DNA from: Halobacteriales archaeon QS_6_64_34
GTDB lineage: Archaea; Halobacteriota; Halobacteria; Halobacteriales; Haloarculaceae
NCBI GenBank assembly: GCA_003020925.1
Contig: PXRT01000015.1
Location: forward strand, 58,501 to 122,500
Direction of reading: 5' to 3'
Length of the DNA: 64,000 nucleotides
Below, one piece after another: positions 9,681 through 16,902 of the stretch. The translations under genes were made by a program, and so were the position numbers. Numbering within the stretch: the stretch's first letter is position 1; each line of letters begins with the position of its first letter. A model generated the notes under the pieces. It was not told where the DNA came from. It saw only the letters and a program-made list of their open reading frames with translations, and did not search any database.

Positions 9681-10961
9681 ATGACCGAGCGAAACAGCTA
9701 CGTCTTGGTCTCACAGCGCTACCCTCCCGAGAAGGGCGGGAACGCCTCGCGAATCCGTGACCTCGCTGTCAACCTCGCCGACGACAACCGAGTGACCGTC
9801 CTGGCGCCGCCGACGTGTTACCCGCCGGGGAACTTCGACCGGAGCTGGGAGCGAGCCGAGACCGAGCGCATGGACGGGGTGGTCGTCGAACGGCTCTGGT
9901 CCTGGCAGCCACGGGTGGAAAATCCCGGCTTGCTGCGCCGGCTCCCGTACTACCTCCTGTTTGCGCTCCACGCGGCGCTCTGGCTGGTCTGGCACCACCG
10001 CTCGACCGATGCAGTGGTGACGTCGACCCCACCCGTCACGACCGGTATCCCGGGACTGGCCGCCGCCTTGCTGGGCACGCCGTGGGTGGTCGACGTGCGT
10101 GACCTCTGGATAGACAACTCCGTCGCGCTGGGCTACGTCGACGCAGACAGCCTGCTAGTCCGGGCAAGCCGGTGGTTCCAGGGGCTCGTCCTGCGGACGG
10201 CTGACCGCATCACGGTCACAACGGAGTCGCTGGGAACTGCCATCACCGAAAAATACGGCGCGCAACTGGGTGACCGGATTCGACACGTGCCAAACGGCGT
10301 CGACACGGAGCTGTTCACACCGCGTGTCGGACGCGACGAGACGACGGGGGACGACACCGACCGCTCGGAGCCGCCGGTCATCGTCTACACCGGGAACATC
10401 GGCAGCGCACAGCCACTGGAACCGTGTATCCGCGCGATGGACGAACTCTCGAACGACGCTGTCCTCCGGCTGGTCGGCGACGGCGACGAGCGCTCCCGCC
10501 TCGAAGCACTGACCGAGCGCCTCGGGTTGGGCGACCGAGTTGAGTTCGTCGGGCTGGTCGACCGGGACGCGGTGCCGGCCCACATCAACGACGCCGCCGT
10601 CGGTCTGGCACCAATTAAGGATTCGGCGGAACTGGCCTACGCGATGCCGACAAAGAGCTACGAGTATCTGGCCTGTGGCGTGCCGGTCGTGGTCACCGGT
10701 CGCGGCGAGGTCGAGCGGTTCGCCGAGGTCTCCGGCGGCGGCCGCCACGCGGCGGTCGACCCGACTGCCATCGCCGAGACGCTCGATGCCATGCTCGACT
10801 CGGCTGACCGACGCGAAGAACTCGGCGCAGCCGGCCGCGAGCACGTGGTCGACCACTACAGCCGTGGGACAATCGCCGACGAGCTAGACGAGCTGCTGAC
10901 CCAGCTGGTCAGTGCAGATACGTCGGACGGGACGCCACAGCGTTCGGTAGTCCGGTCCTGA
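9681..10961 (+). CDS. Glycosyltransferase family 4
   Basis: 426-residue GT-B enzyme. The N-terminal half begins YVLVSQRYPPEKGGNASRIR, the typical acceptor-binding opening with a glycine-rich loop. The C-terminal Rossmann half has PPVIVYTGNIGSAQPLEPCI, and the donor-site region is KSYEYLACGVPVVVTGRGEV. An ATG at 9681 follows a GTG at 9675. The ATG is preferred because MTERNSYVLVSQ begins at the first strand. The protein resembles WbuB-like transferases that make polymers with N-acetylfucosamine or related sugars, but the donor cannot be assigned. It sits between the pyruvyl transferase-like gene and a membrane hydrolase-like gene. Confidence 0.85.
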   Translation: MTERNSYVLVSQRYPPEKGGNASRIRDLAVNLADDNRVTVLAPPTCYPPGNFDRSWERAETERMDGVVVERLWSWQPRVENPGLLRRLPYYLLFALHAALWLVWHHRSTDAVVTSTPPVTTGIPGLAAALLGTPWVVDVRDLWIDNSVALGYVDADSLLVRASRWFQGLVLRTADRITVTTESLGTAITEKYGAQLGDRIRHVPNGVDTELFTPRVGRDETTGDDTDRSEPPVIVYTGNIGSAQPLEPCIRAMDELSNDAVLRLVGDGDERSRLEALTERLGLGDRVEFVGLVDRDAVPAHINDAAVGLAPIKDSAELAYAMPTKSYEYLACGVPVVVTGRGEVERFAEVSGGGRHAAVDPTAIAETLDAMLDSADRREELGAAGREHVVDHYSRGTIADELDELLTQLVSADTSDGTPQRSVVRS

Positions 10962-10996
10962 TATCGCCGGCAGCTGCTGCGGTGTCGGGACTCGGT

Positions 10997-11560
10997 CTAT
11001 GTTCGGTGTTTTTCGGCCACGAGATAGCGACCGACTTCGGCCGCGCCGGGAAACCCGTCCGCCGCCCAGACGGCCAGGACGACGACGACGCCCGCGAGCC
11101 GGGCCGGACTGGCCAGCAGGTACGCCACCGGCGCCGTGTATATCTCCGCGAGGTTCGCCACGACCGGGCCCGCACCCTCGTACTCCGGGAGCGGAAGCAG
11201 CGGCCACAGGAGGAAGGTGAGCGAGTCGAAATCGCCCGCTGGTAACTTCGGAACGATGTCACCGAGGAGGTGGCTCCCGTAGCCCACGACGAACGCGAGC
11301 GCCGCCGAGTGGCGGTCGTACCGGGTGGCTGCGTAGAGTACGATGGCCGAGACCGCCGTGGCGGTAAACAGCGAATGTGTCAGGCTTCGCCCGGCGGGCA
11401 ACACGCCGACGCCCCACGCTAGCGGTTTGTCGACGAGGTCGGGAAACAGCGTCCCGACCGCCGCCGCGAAAGCGACCGGGCCGTCGACTCGGTGGCCCCG
11501 CAGGCGCCAGAAGAGCGAGATGACGAGATAGCCACCGGCCAGATGCATCCACGGTAACAT
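10997..11560 (-). CDS. Membrane-bound metal-dependent hydrolase-like protein (YdjM/DUF457)
   Basis: 187-residue protein with four to five TM helices. The family signature is present: MHLAGGYLVISL at the N-terminus, GTLFPDLVDKPLAW (the PDxxDK acidic motif), RSLTHSLFTATAVSAIV (the RxxTHS His motif) and VGYGSHLLGDIVPK (GxxSHLxxD). These His/Asp residues form a putative metal site within the membrane. The substrate of the family is not known. It converges on the glycosyltransferase 35 bases away and diverges from the FG-GAP protein gene. Confidence 0.82.
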   Translation of the reverse strand: MLPWMHLAGGYLVISLFWRLRGHRVDGPVAFAAAVGTLFPDLVDKPLAWGVGVLPAGRSLTHSLFTATAVSAIVLYAATRYDRHSAALAFVVGYGSHLLGDIVPKLPAGDFDSLTFLLWPLLPLPEYEGAGPVVANLAEIYTAPVAYLLASPARLAGVVVVLAVWAADGFPGAAEVGRYLVAEKHRT

Positions 11561-11678
11561 TACCGAGCCGGGACGAGACGCTCCGGGCAGTTTGTTAGGG
11601 TGTTTGAACCGACAGCCTCGGCGGTTGGTAGCAAGTGGTTACTCATATATACTACCTGCAAATTCCGGGATACTACTC

Positions 11679-12827
11679 ATGAGCGGGTTCAGCCATCATC
11701 GAATCGACGAGCGCCCTCCCTGTGCAAAACTCGGGTTCTGTCTGACAGCGGACCTGACCGGTAACGGCCGCGAGGACGTCATCGTCGGCGGCGCAGGCGA
11801 GGGGTTCCCCGGCAAGGGCGTCGTCTGGGAGGCCGAGCGTCGCGGGATACCCACCGCCGCGTTCCGGTCGGCGGTCGGCATCGGGGAGTCCAATCTCTTC
11901 TGGTATGAGAACCCCGGCTTCGAGCGCCACGACATATCGTTTACGCCGTCGCTGGACGTCGGCGGCGCCGTCGGCGATATCACCGGCGACGGCCGGCCAA
12001 ACGTCGTGGCCGGTCAGGGCATCGACAACACGGAGCTGTACTGGTTCGAGCCGGGCCCGGACCCCCGGGACCCCTGGGCGCGCCACCTCATCACCGACCG
12101 GTTCGAGAAGTACCACGACGTCACCGTCGCCGACATCGACGATGACGGCGAGCCGGAGGTCATCGGACTCTCACAGGAGTCAGAGACCGTCTTCTACTAC
12201 GATATCCCGCCCGAACCCCAGGGGTCGCCCTGGGAGGACGAGTATCTCCACATCGTAGACGAGGGTCGCGAACTCGAAGGGGTCGAGGTCGCCGATATCG
12301 ACGGTGACGGGCGGACGGAACTGGTCGCCGGCCCGAACGTCTACCACCGCGACCCCAGCGCGGCGACGGGCTGGCGGCGCGAGCCAATCGTCACCGGCTG
12401 GGACAACACGCGGCTCGCCGTCGCCGATATCGACGGCGACGGCCAACTGGAAGTCGTCCTCTCGGAGGGGGATTCGCCCCATCTGGGGAGTCATCCGGGA
12501 CGGGTGGCCTGGTTCGACCCGCCCGACTGGGAGCAACACACCATCTCCGACGGACTGTTCTGTCCCCACTCGCTGGAAGTCGAGGACTTCACCGGCGACG
12601 GACTGCCCGACATTTACGTCGCCGAGATGGGGCTGGGCAAGCACAGCGACCCGCGTCACTTCGTCTTCTACAACCGCGGCGGCCGCTTCGAGCGCGAGAC
12701 GGTCGCCACCGGCATCGAGACCCACGAGGCGAAAGTCGTCGACCTGACCGGCAGCGGCCAGCCTGACGTGGTCGGGAAGTCCTACGGCCCCGACCACCAC
12801 GTCGACGTCTGGTTCAACAGGTCCTGA
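11679..12827 (+). CDS. FG-GAP/VCBS repeat protein
   Basis: 382-residue beta-propeller protein. Repeats of about 50 residues carry Ca-binding-like DxDxDGxxE motifs: DLTGNGREDVIVGG, DITGDGRPNVVAGQ, DIDDDGEPEVIGLS, DIDGDGRTELVAGP, DIDGDGQLEVVLSE, DFTGDGLPDIYVAE, and DLTGSGQPDVVGKS. Seven blades are consistent with a complete integrin-alpha-like propeller. The start MSGFSHHRI at 11679 is favoured because no residues upstream resemble a signal peptide. The protein therefore appears to be cytoplasmic, unlike most FG-GAP proteins. Its role in the polysaccharide region is unknown. Confidence 0.82.
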   Translation: MSGFSHHRIDERPPCAKLGFCLTADLTGNGREDVIVGGAGEGFPGKGVVWEAERRGIPTAAFRSAVGIGESNLFWYENPGFERHDISFTPSLDVGGAVGDITGDGRPNVVAGQGIDNTELYWFEPGPDPRDPWARHLITDRFEKYHDVTVADIDDDGEPEVIGLSQESETVFYYDIPPEPQGSPWEDEYLHIVDEGRELEGVEVADIDGDGRTELVAGPNVYHRDPSAATGWRREPIVTGWDNTRLAVADIDGDGQLEVVLSEGDSPHLGSHPGRVAWFDPPDWEQHTISDGLFCPHSLEVEDFTGDGLPDIYVAEMGLGKHSDPRHFVFYNRGGRFERETVATGIETHEAKVVDLTGSGQPDVVGKSYGPDHHVDVWFNRS

Positions 12828-12949
12828 TACGGTCGGTTGTAACGATATACCGGTAATTTGCCGGGGCGGGTCCGGCAAATCGCGGAAATGGCTTACAACT
12901 GACCGTATGACGGGGACCGATGCGGTGGTATCCAGTGGCGCGGCCCGCC
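12828..12949. other. Short intergenic spacer before TnpB element
   Basis: About 120 bases with no gene. A segment with short inverted homology (gacggttgtaacgatata and cttacaactgaccgta) flanks the sequence. It may be the terminator region of the FG-GAP gene. Confidence 0.3.
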
Positions 12950-13110
12950 TGTAAACTACCCCACCCTACTCCCTCGGCGCTACGCGCCTCGGTCCTTGAG
13001 GGTGTGGCTTTGATGTGGACTCCCGGCAATCAGGCACCAGCAATAGGCTGGTGGCTCTCGCCGTTCAACGTCCCACCAGTTATACGCACGTCTACTGGTG
13101 CGTCTCCGCT
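12950..13110 (-). ncRNA. Putative omega RNA of the stand-alone TnpB
   Basis: TnpB nucleases use a guide RNA made from the 3' end of tnpB and the element's right end, with the guide coming from flanking DNA. Here the minus-strand segment beyond the tnpB stop holds a stable hairpin (the pairing around CGAGGCGCG/CGCGCCTCG-type bases near 12977-12998) and then a G-rich tail. If transcribed, the guide would be read from bases just below about 12950. The placement is inferred from known TnpB systems, not from an RNA signal seen directly. Confidence 0.4.
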
Positions 13111-14286
13111 CCCCGACGTGGGCGAGGACCGGAGTCTATGGTGTCGCTTCCGGGCGTATCGTAGCCCGATGTTTTTCGCAGCGTTGTAGTCCGCATTCAG
13201 TTCGTAGCCGCACTTCTGGCACTCAAACTGTTCTCCATGCCGGTTGTCCCCGTGCGTGAACCCACAGTCCGTTCGAGAACAGCGTTGTGACGTGTGGTTC
13301 GGTTCGACCTGTTCCACGGAGATGTTGCGCTCAGGTGCCTTGTAGGAGACGTACTCAAACAGGCGTCGGAACGCCCAAATGTGGTGCCACTCTGCTTGCG
13401 GAAGCCGCTCGCGTATATCGGTCAAGTCCTCGAACACGATTACGTCGCATTCATTCTCGATGGCTTCCGTGACAATCTCGTTAGCGGCCATGTGGATGTA
13501 CTGTTTGCGCCACGCTTCTTCGCGCTTCCCGAGGCGAAGGAGAGCATTATGCGCGGCTTGCGTCCCACGCTCTTGCATCTCTCCCCGTCGTTTCTCTAAC
13601 TCACGGCACCAGTGGTCGTAGTCGTCTCCCTGCCAGAACCGCCCCGTAGAAGAAACAGCGAGACTGTTGACGCCGAGGTCGATACCAAGGACTGTTTGGT
13701 GCTCGGTATCTTCCGAAACCTCGGATGAATCGCTGTCTCGACCAGAGTCATACTTCCGAGTGGTGATGTGGAAGTAGAACTCGTCGTCCACTGCGTCGTA
13801 CTGAAGCGTACTCGCCCGGAACTCAAACTTCTCGGACAGCACGTACCGCTCATATGGCGTCGGACTGTCTGAGGGAAATTCAAAGTCGCACTCGACACGC
13901 CCGTTGATGGTCGAGAGCGAGACTTTGTTCCGGTAGAATGTGGCGCTCCGTTTGTCGTAGAGCATACTCCACGACGTGAACTCCGGTTGGCTCACTCGCT
14001 TCCCGTTTTTCCACCGTTCGACGCACCCTTTGACAGCTTGAACGGCGCGGCGGATAGCTTCTTGAACGAGGTTTGCGGTAAGTTCGGTTTCGTCGCGGAG
14101 GTCATCGTAGAGAGCGTTTCGTGCAGTTGTGTTGGCCGTGACGCAGTCGGTGTAGGAGTGGTCGGACCAACAGAACTCGGCAGCACGGTTGGCACAGTGA
14201 AGGAACTGCCGGGCAGATTCGTGGAAGTCGTCGCGGTGCTCGTCGGGAACAACGAGTTTGACCGAGGCGGTACGCCGGACCTCCAT
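13030..14286 (-). CDS. tnpB: RNA-guided endonuclease TnpB (stand-alone)
   Basis: 418-residue TnpB with all three RuvC acidic motifs: LGIDLGVNSLAVS (Asp, about residue 199), VIVFEDLTDIRERL (Glu, about 290) and NADYNAAKNIGLR (Asp, about 375). A zinc ribbon lies between the second and third motifs (CSRTDC, then CQKCG). TnpB cuts DNA next to a short target motif, guided by RNA from the element's right end, and favours retention of the element. The N-terminal wedge/REC part (1-190) looks intact, and length is normal. The start at 14286 (MEVRRTASVKL) fits the family. No tnpA is present. The nearest TnpA is at 30043-30411 in another element. Confidence 0.9.
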   Translation of the reverse strand: MEVRRTASVKLVVPDEHRDDFHESARQFLHCANRAAEFCWSDHSYTDCVTANTTARNALYDDLRDETELTANLVQEAIRRAVQAVKGCVERWKNGKRVSQPEFTSWSMLYDKRSATFYRNKVSLSTINGRVECDFEFPSDSPTPYERYVLSEKFEFRASTLQYDAVDDEFYFHITTRKYDSGRDSDSSEVSEDTEHQTVLGIDLGVNSLAVSSTGRFWQGDDYDHWCRELEKRRGEMQERGTQAAHNALLRLGKREEAWRKQYIHMAANEIVTEAIENECDVIVFEDLTDIRERLPQAEWHHIWAFRRLFEYVSYKAPERNISVEQVEPNHTSQRCSRTDCGFTHGDNRHGEQFECQKCGYELNADYNAAKNIGLRYARKRHHRLRSSPTSGSGDAPVDVRITGGTLNGESHQPIAGA

Positions 14287-14320
14287 ATTTCAGATTAGTA
14301 GCTAACGGTTCTTAAAGTCT

Positions 14321-14450
14321 TGAGTGTCGGGCGGTCGTAGTATGCCGGTTGTGTCGTCCTCTGTCGGTTTCCTCTCCGGCCTACTCGCTCACTACGTTCG
14401 CTCCTTGAGGCCGGAGGCTCCACCTCGAAAGTGCTGAACGGCCGTCTACG
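14321..14450. other. Intergenic, possible left end of TnpB element
   Basis: This stretch contains a long imperfect hairpin (ggcctactcgctc and gttcgctccttgaggcc around 14379-14412) between the tnpB start and the end of the prenyltransferase gene. It may be the element's left end or a bidirectional terminator. I see no gene. Confidence 0.35.
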
Positions 14451-15305
14451 TTAGGCCAGCGGCCGGAACCACACCGACGCCACCAGTACGGCCAGAAAAA
14501 GGTACGACCCGCGAATCAGCAGCATGGTCGCGAGCCCAGCCTCGGCCCGGTAGGCCACGGCGAGGACGGCCCCGAAGACGACGGCCCCGACTGCGGCGGT
14601 CGGTGGAATCCCGGGTAGGGCCACAGCGAGACAGACGACACCGACCATCGCGAGGGTGAACAGGCCGAGCGCGAGCCGTCTGGCCCGCCGGGGGCCCAGG
14701 ACGACGGCGACCGTTCGTTTATCGATGGAGCTGTCGTAGTCGAAATCCGTCTCGTCGTCGATTATCTTGATGCCGGTCAACAGACAGAGGAAGACGCCGG
14801 CCAGTCCCAGCACGTGCGGGCCGAAACCGGTCGCCTGTGCGTAGTACCCCCCGAGCAGCGCCAGCGCGATACCGCTCGGATAGCCCACCGTCGCCCCGAC
14901 GGGGTTGAGGTCCAGTTGTGGCGCGTGTGTGTAGCCGATGAGCCAGGTCGGCGCCGTCACGAGCGCCGCGAGCGGGGAGACGAGCAGCCACAGGCCGACG
15001 GTACAGGCGAGGAATCCGGCGGCGCTCGCAAGAAGTGCCCCGCGACACCCCCCAACGGTCAGCGGGTGGTCGTCGTCCTCGCCACGGACGTGGAAGTCGA
15101 CGTAGCCGTCTTTCACGTGGGCCGTATAGACGGCGAAGAACATCGCCAGCGTGTGCAGTCCGGCCACGAGGAGGTCCACGCCCCCCGCCAGCACGGCCCC
15201 GAACAGCGAGGTCGCCAGCGGCGGTAACATGAACACCGGGTGAACCTGTGAGGCGAGGGCCTTGCCGGCACCGACGACTCCGGTCTCGTGTCGGGCGACT
15301 GCCAT
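14451..15305 (-). CDS. UbiA-family prenyltransferase
   Basis: 284-residue integral membrane prenyltransferase with about eight TM helices. The two Asp-rich substrate motifs of the UbiA family are present in modified form. The first is AHVKDGYVDFHVRGEDDD (about residue 58-75) and the second is KIIDDETDFDYDSSIDKRT (about 175-195). UbiA enzymes join isoprenyl diphosphates to aromatic, sugar or lipid acceptors at the membrane. Start MAVARHETG at 15305 is chosen because longer starts would run into the separate gene at 15364. Substrate is unassigned. The first motif differs from the canonical NDxxDxxxD, so this is not a standard menaquinone or geranylgeranylglyceryl phosphate synthase. Confidence 0.8.
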   Translation of the reverse strand: MAVARHETGVVGAGKALASQVHPVFMLPPLATSLFGAVLAGGVDLLVAGLHTLAMFFAVYTAHVKDGYVDFHVRGEDDDHPLTVGGCRGALLASAAGFLACTVGLWLLVSPLAALVTAPTWLIGYTHAPQLDLNPVGATVGYPSGIALALLGGYYAQATGFGPHVLGLAGVFLCLLTGIKIIDDETDFDYDSSIDKRTVAVVLGPRRARRLALGLFTLAMVGVVCLAVALPGIPPTAAVGAVVFGAVLAVAYRAEAGLATMLLIRGSYLFLAVLVASVWFRPLA

Positions 15306-15363
15306 AGCGGAGCGAAGGACGGGAGCGTCAAAAAGACTCGTGCACAGGCCGGGCCGCGCGCGA

Positions 15364-15744
15364 TTACTTCCAGTTGTCCCGGTCCAAGACGAACGGCGAG
15401 ATGTGGGAGGCCAGTTCTCGAGCGGCGCGCTCCGAGGGCGTGTGTAACTCGCCCGACACCGAACCGGCCTCGCCGCCGACACCTTCCGTCTCGGAGACGG
15501 GGTCGGTGTCGTCGGGGCTGGTGTCGTATCCGCGCCGCGAGCGCACGCGGTCCCGGAGCTTCTGGAGGGCTCGCTGTGAAAGTTCCGCGTCGAGATGCTG
15601 GAGGTCGTATCTGACGATGTACCCCCGGGCAGCCGCCCGGACGGCGATTACCGGCTGGCCACGGGCCTCACAGCGGTCCCAGATGCGCTGTTGCTCGTCG
15701 GTCGTCGTGTACACCGGCACGTTCGGCGGTGCGAGGTGGTCCAT
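15364..15744 (-). CDS. Conserved-looking hypothetical protein
   Basis: 126-residue soluble acidic protein of unknown function. The N-terminal half (VPVYTTTDEQQRIWDRCEAR, then VIAVRAAARGYIVRYDLQHL) looks like a small alpha/beta domain. Residues 75-105 are a low-complexity acidic linker rich in Asp, Ser, Thr and Gly. The C-terminus LASHISPFVLDRDNW is hydrophobic and aromatic. It lies 58 bases upstream of the UbiA gene on the same strand, so co-transcription is likely. No enzymatic motif recognised. Confidence 0.65.
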   Translation of the reverse strand: MDHLAPPNVPVYTTTDEQQRIWDRCEARGQPVIAVRAAARGYIVRYDLQHLDAELSQRALQKLRDRVRSRRGYDTSPDDTDPVSETEGVGGEAGSVSGELHTPSERAARELASHISPFVLDRDNWK

Positions 15745-15870
15745 TGGACTCCGGTAGCGGGTGCAGCGTTATCGGTCCTTCGTCTGGCAAACGTTGCTGG
15801 TTTGCGCATACCCACTGGAGCCCAAACGGCTGCCTTGACTGTAGCGGTTACCCTTGCGACCGGCCGCCGG

Positions 15871-16154
15871 GACAGTGTTTAGTTAAGCAACAGCGACGGC
15901 AAACAGCCAGAAAGCCCCGGCCTGCGACACTCGGGGGCCTCGCTGCGCTCCTCGGTCACTTCGTTCCCTGCGGTGCTTACGTCGTCCGCCTTCGTGTAGC
16001 AGGCCGCCCCTTTCGGCCCTACCCGTAGCCGGTCAACCAGCCGGCATGGGTGGGGCTGAAAGGGGCCGCGTTCTCAGCGAACCCCGGCGACGCAAGCACC
16101 CACTGGAGCGCAGCGAGCCGCGGGAGCTGAGAACGCGGGGGCTTTCTGGCTCTC
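15871..16154. repeat. Cruciform-forming dispersed element, copy A (right end missing)
   Basis: First of three related elements in the window. The left end (cagtgtttagtt) resembles that of copies B and C. The interior folds into nested helices. The outer stem pairs 15904-15918 with 16137-16151. Arm 1 pairs 15919-15930 with 15994-16005. The middle helix pairs 16006-16019 with 16052-16066. Arm 2 pairs 16067-16078 with 16126-16137. Together they form a four-way junction. The right terminal repeat is absent, so the copy is truncated. It runs into the 3' part of a small membrane protein gene on the minus strand. Confidence 0.85.
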
Positions 16155-16388
16155 GACCACTTTCTGGACGGCGGGGTCGCCGCTGTAGAAGCTGGCCATC
16201 GAGAAAAAGAAGTAGATAGCCATGGCGTTCTCGGCGAGCATGGCGACGGCAAAGAGGACGAGTCCGCCGACGAGGCCGGTCCTGAACGTGTTGTAGTTGC
16301 GGACCCAAACGCCCACGAGCGGGAGCAAGAGGAGCGTGTTCAGGCCCGCGAGGACGACGGCGGCCGTGATGAGGGTCCCCATCGCCAT
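16074..16388 (-). pseudogene. DUF7521-like membrane protein, C-terminus replaced by element A
   Basis: The native part (about the first 78 residues, MAMGTLITAAVVLAGLNTLL to DPAVQKVVESQK) has three TM-type segments, including VWVRNYNTFRTGLVGGLVLF and LAENAMAIYFFFSMASFYSG. It matches small haloarchaeal membrane proteins that follow ArsR-like regulators. From about base 16152 the frame enters the repeat element, and the last 26 residues (APAFSAPAARCAP...) are encoded by its inverted repeats. The expected last TM helix is missing. A truncated, probably non-functional protein is likely. It lies 38 bases downstream of the winged-helix gene and was probably in its operon. Confidence 0.7.
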
Positions 16389-16425
16389 CAGCGGGTCACC
16401 TCTCCGTTGGACGGCAGTTCCCGAG

Positions 16426-16704
16426 TCATGTGTCCATCTGCTCCGTGATGTCCTCGAACGTGTCGCGGTACTTGTCGAACCGGTCGGTGAGGAAGTAGAG
16501 TTTCGCGTACGATTCCTCGCCGGATTCGACGATGTCGTGGTCTTGGAGTTGTTCCATGTGGTGGCGTATGGTTTTGTATCCCACGTCGAGTTCGTCGGCC
16601 AGTTCGTTGGCGTTTTTCGGTCGGTCGGTGAGGGCGTCGATGATACGCGCCCGGTTGGCGCCGCCACGCGTCGCCGTCAGCAGATACCAGAGCGCTTTCT
16701 CCAT
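16426..16704 (-). CDS. Winged-helix (ArsR-like) transcriptional regulator
   Basis: 92-residue DNA-binding protein. Residues 1-65 form a winged helix: ANRARIIDALTDRPKNANEL, then the recognition-helix region ELDVGYKTIRHHMEQLQDHD, then the wing IVESGEESYAKLYFLTD. Archaeal pairs of such a regulator with a small TM protein are common, and here that partner (16074-16388) is damaged. The start at 16704 (MEKALWYLLTATRGG) is typical of the family. An upstream in-frame ATG at 16803 would add 33 polar residues. Target genes are unknown. Confidence 0.8.
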   Translation of the reverse strand: MEKALWYLLTATRGGANRARIIDALTDRPKNANELADELDVGYKTIRHHMEQLQDHDIVESGEESYAKLYFLTDRFDKYRDTFEDITEQMDT

Positions 16705-16902
16705 CCCTCTCCCCTCTGTGGTCTCTGTGGCCGTACTAAAGCGTTGGCTCTCACGGTCCCTGGAGTGTAACGTGCGTCGGTCGGTGTCATGAACGGTGAC
16801 CACGGCTCGCTCGTCCGGTCCGATGTGAGCCGACTACAAAACCCTTCTTCGAACTCTCTTCCAAATTCGCGCCCGCTCCGCTGGGACGACCGAGATGTCA
16901 CG

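Larger units (their letters stand above)
12950..14320 (-). mobile_element. Stand-alone TnpB element (IS1341-like), approximate ends
   Basis: A tnpB gene with no tnpA beside it, which is common among haloarchaeal IS200/IS605-family relatives. The right end lies downstream of the tnpB stop on the minus strand. It contains a GC-rich hairpin (about 12970-13005) and a G-rich run followed by gtagtttacagg near 12945-12960. The left end is not clearly defined and is placed just upstream of the tnpB start. No transposase means it cannot move unless a TnpA acts in trans. The ends are estimates. Confidence 0.55.

Noticed and set aside
14451..15482. Longer UbiA-family protein starting at 15482
   Set aside because: The extra 59 residues overlap the neighbouring 126-residue gene and look like shadow sequence. 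The ATG at 15305 starts at the family's N-terminus.
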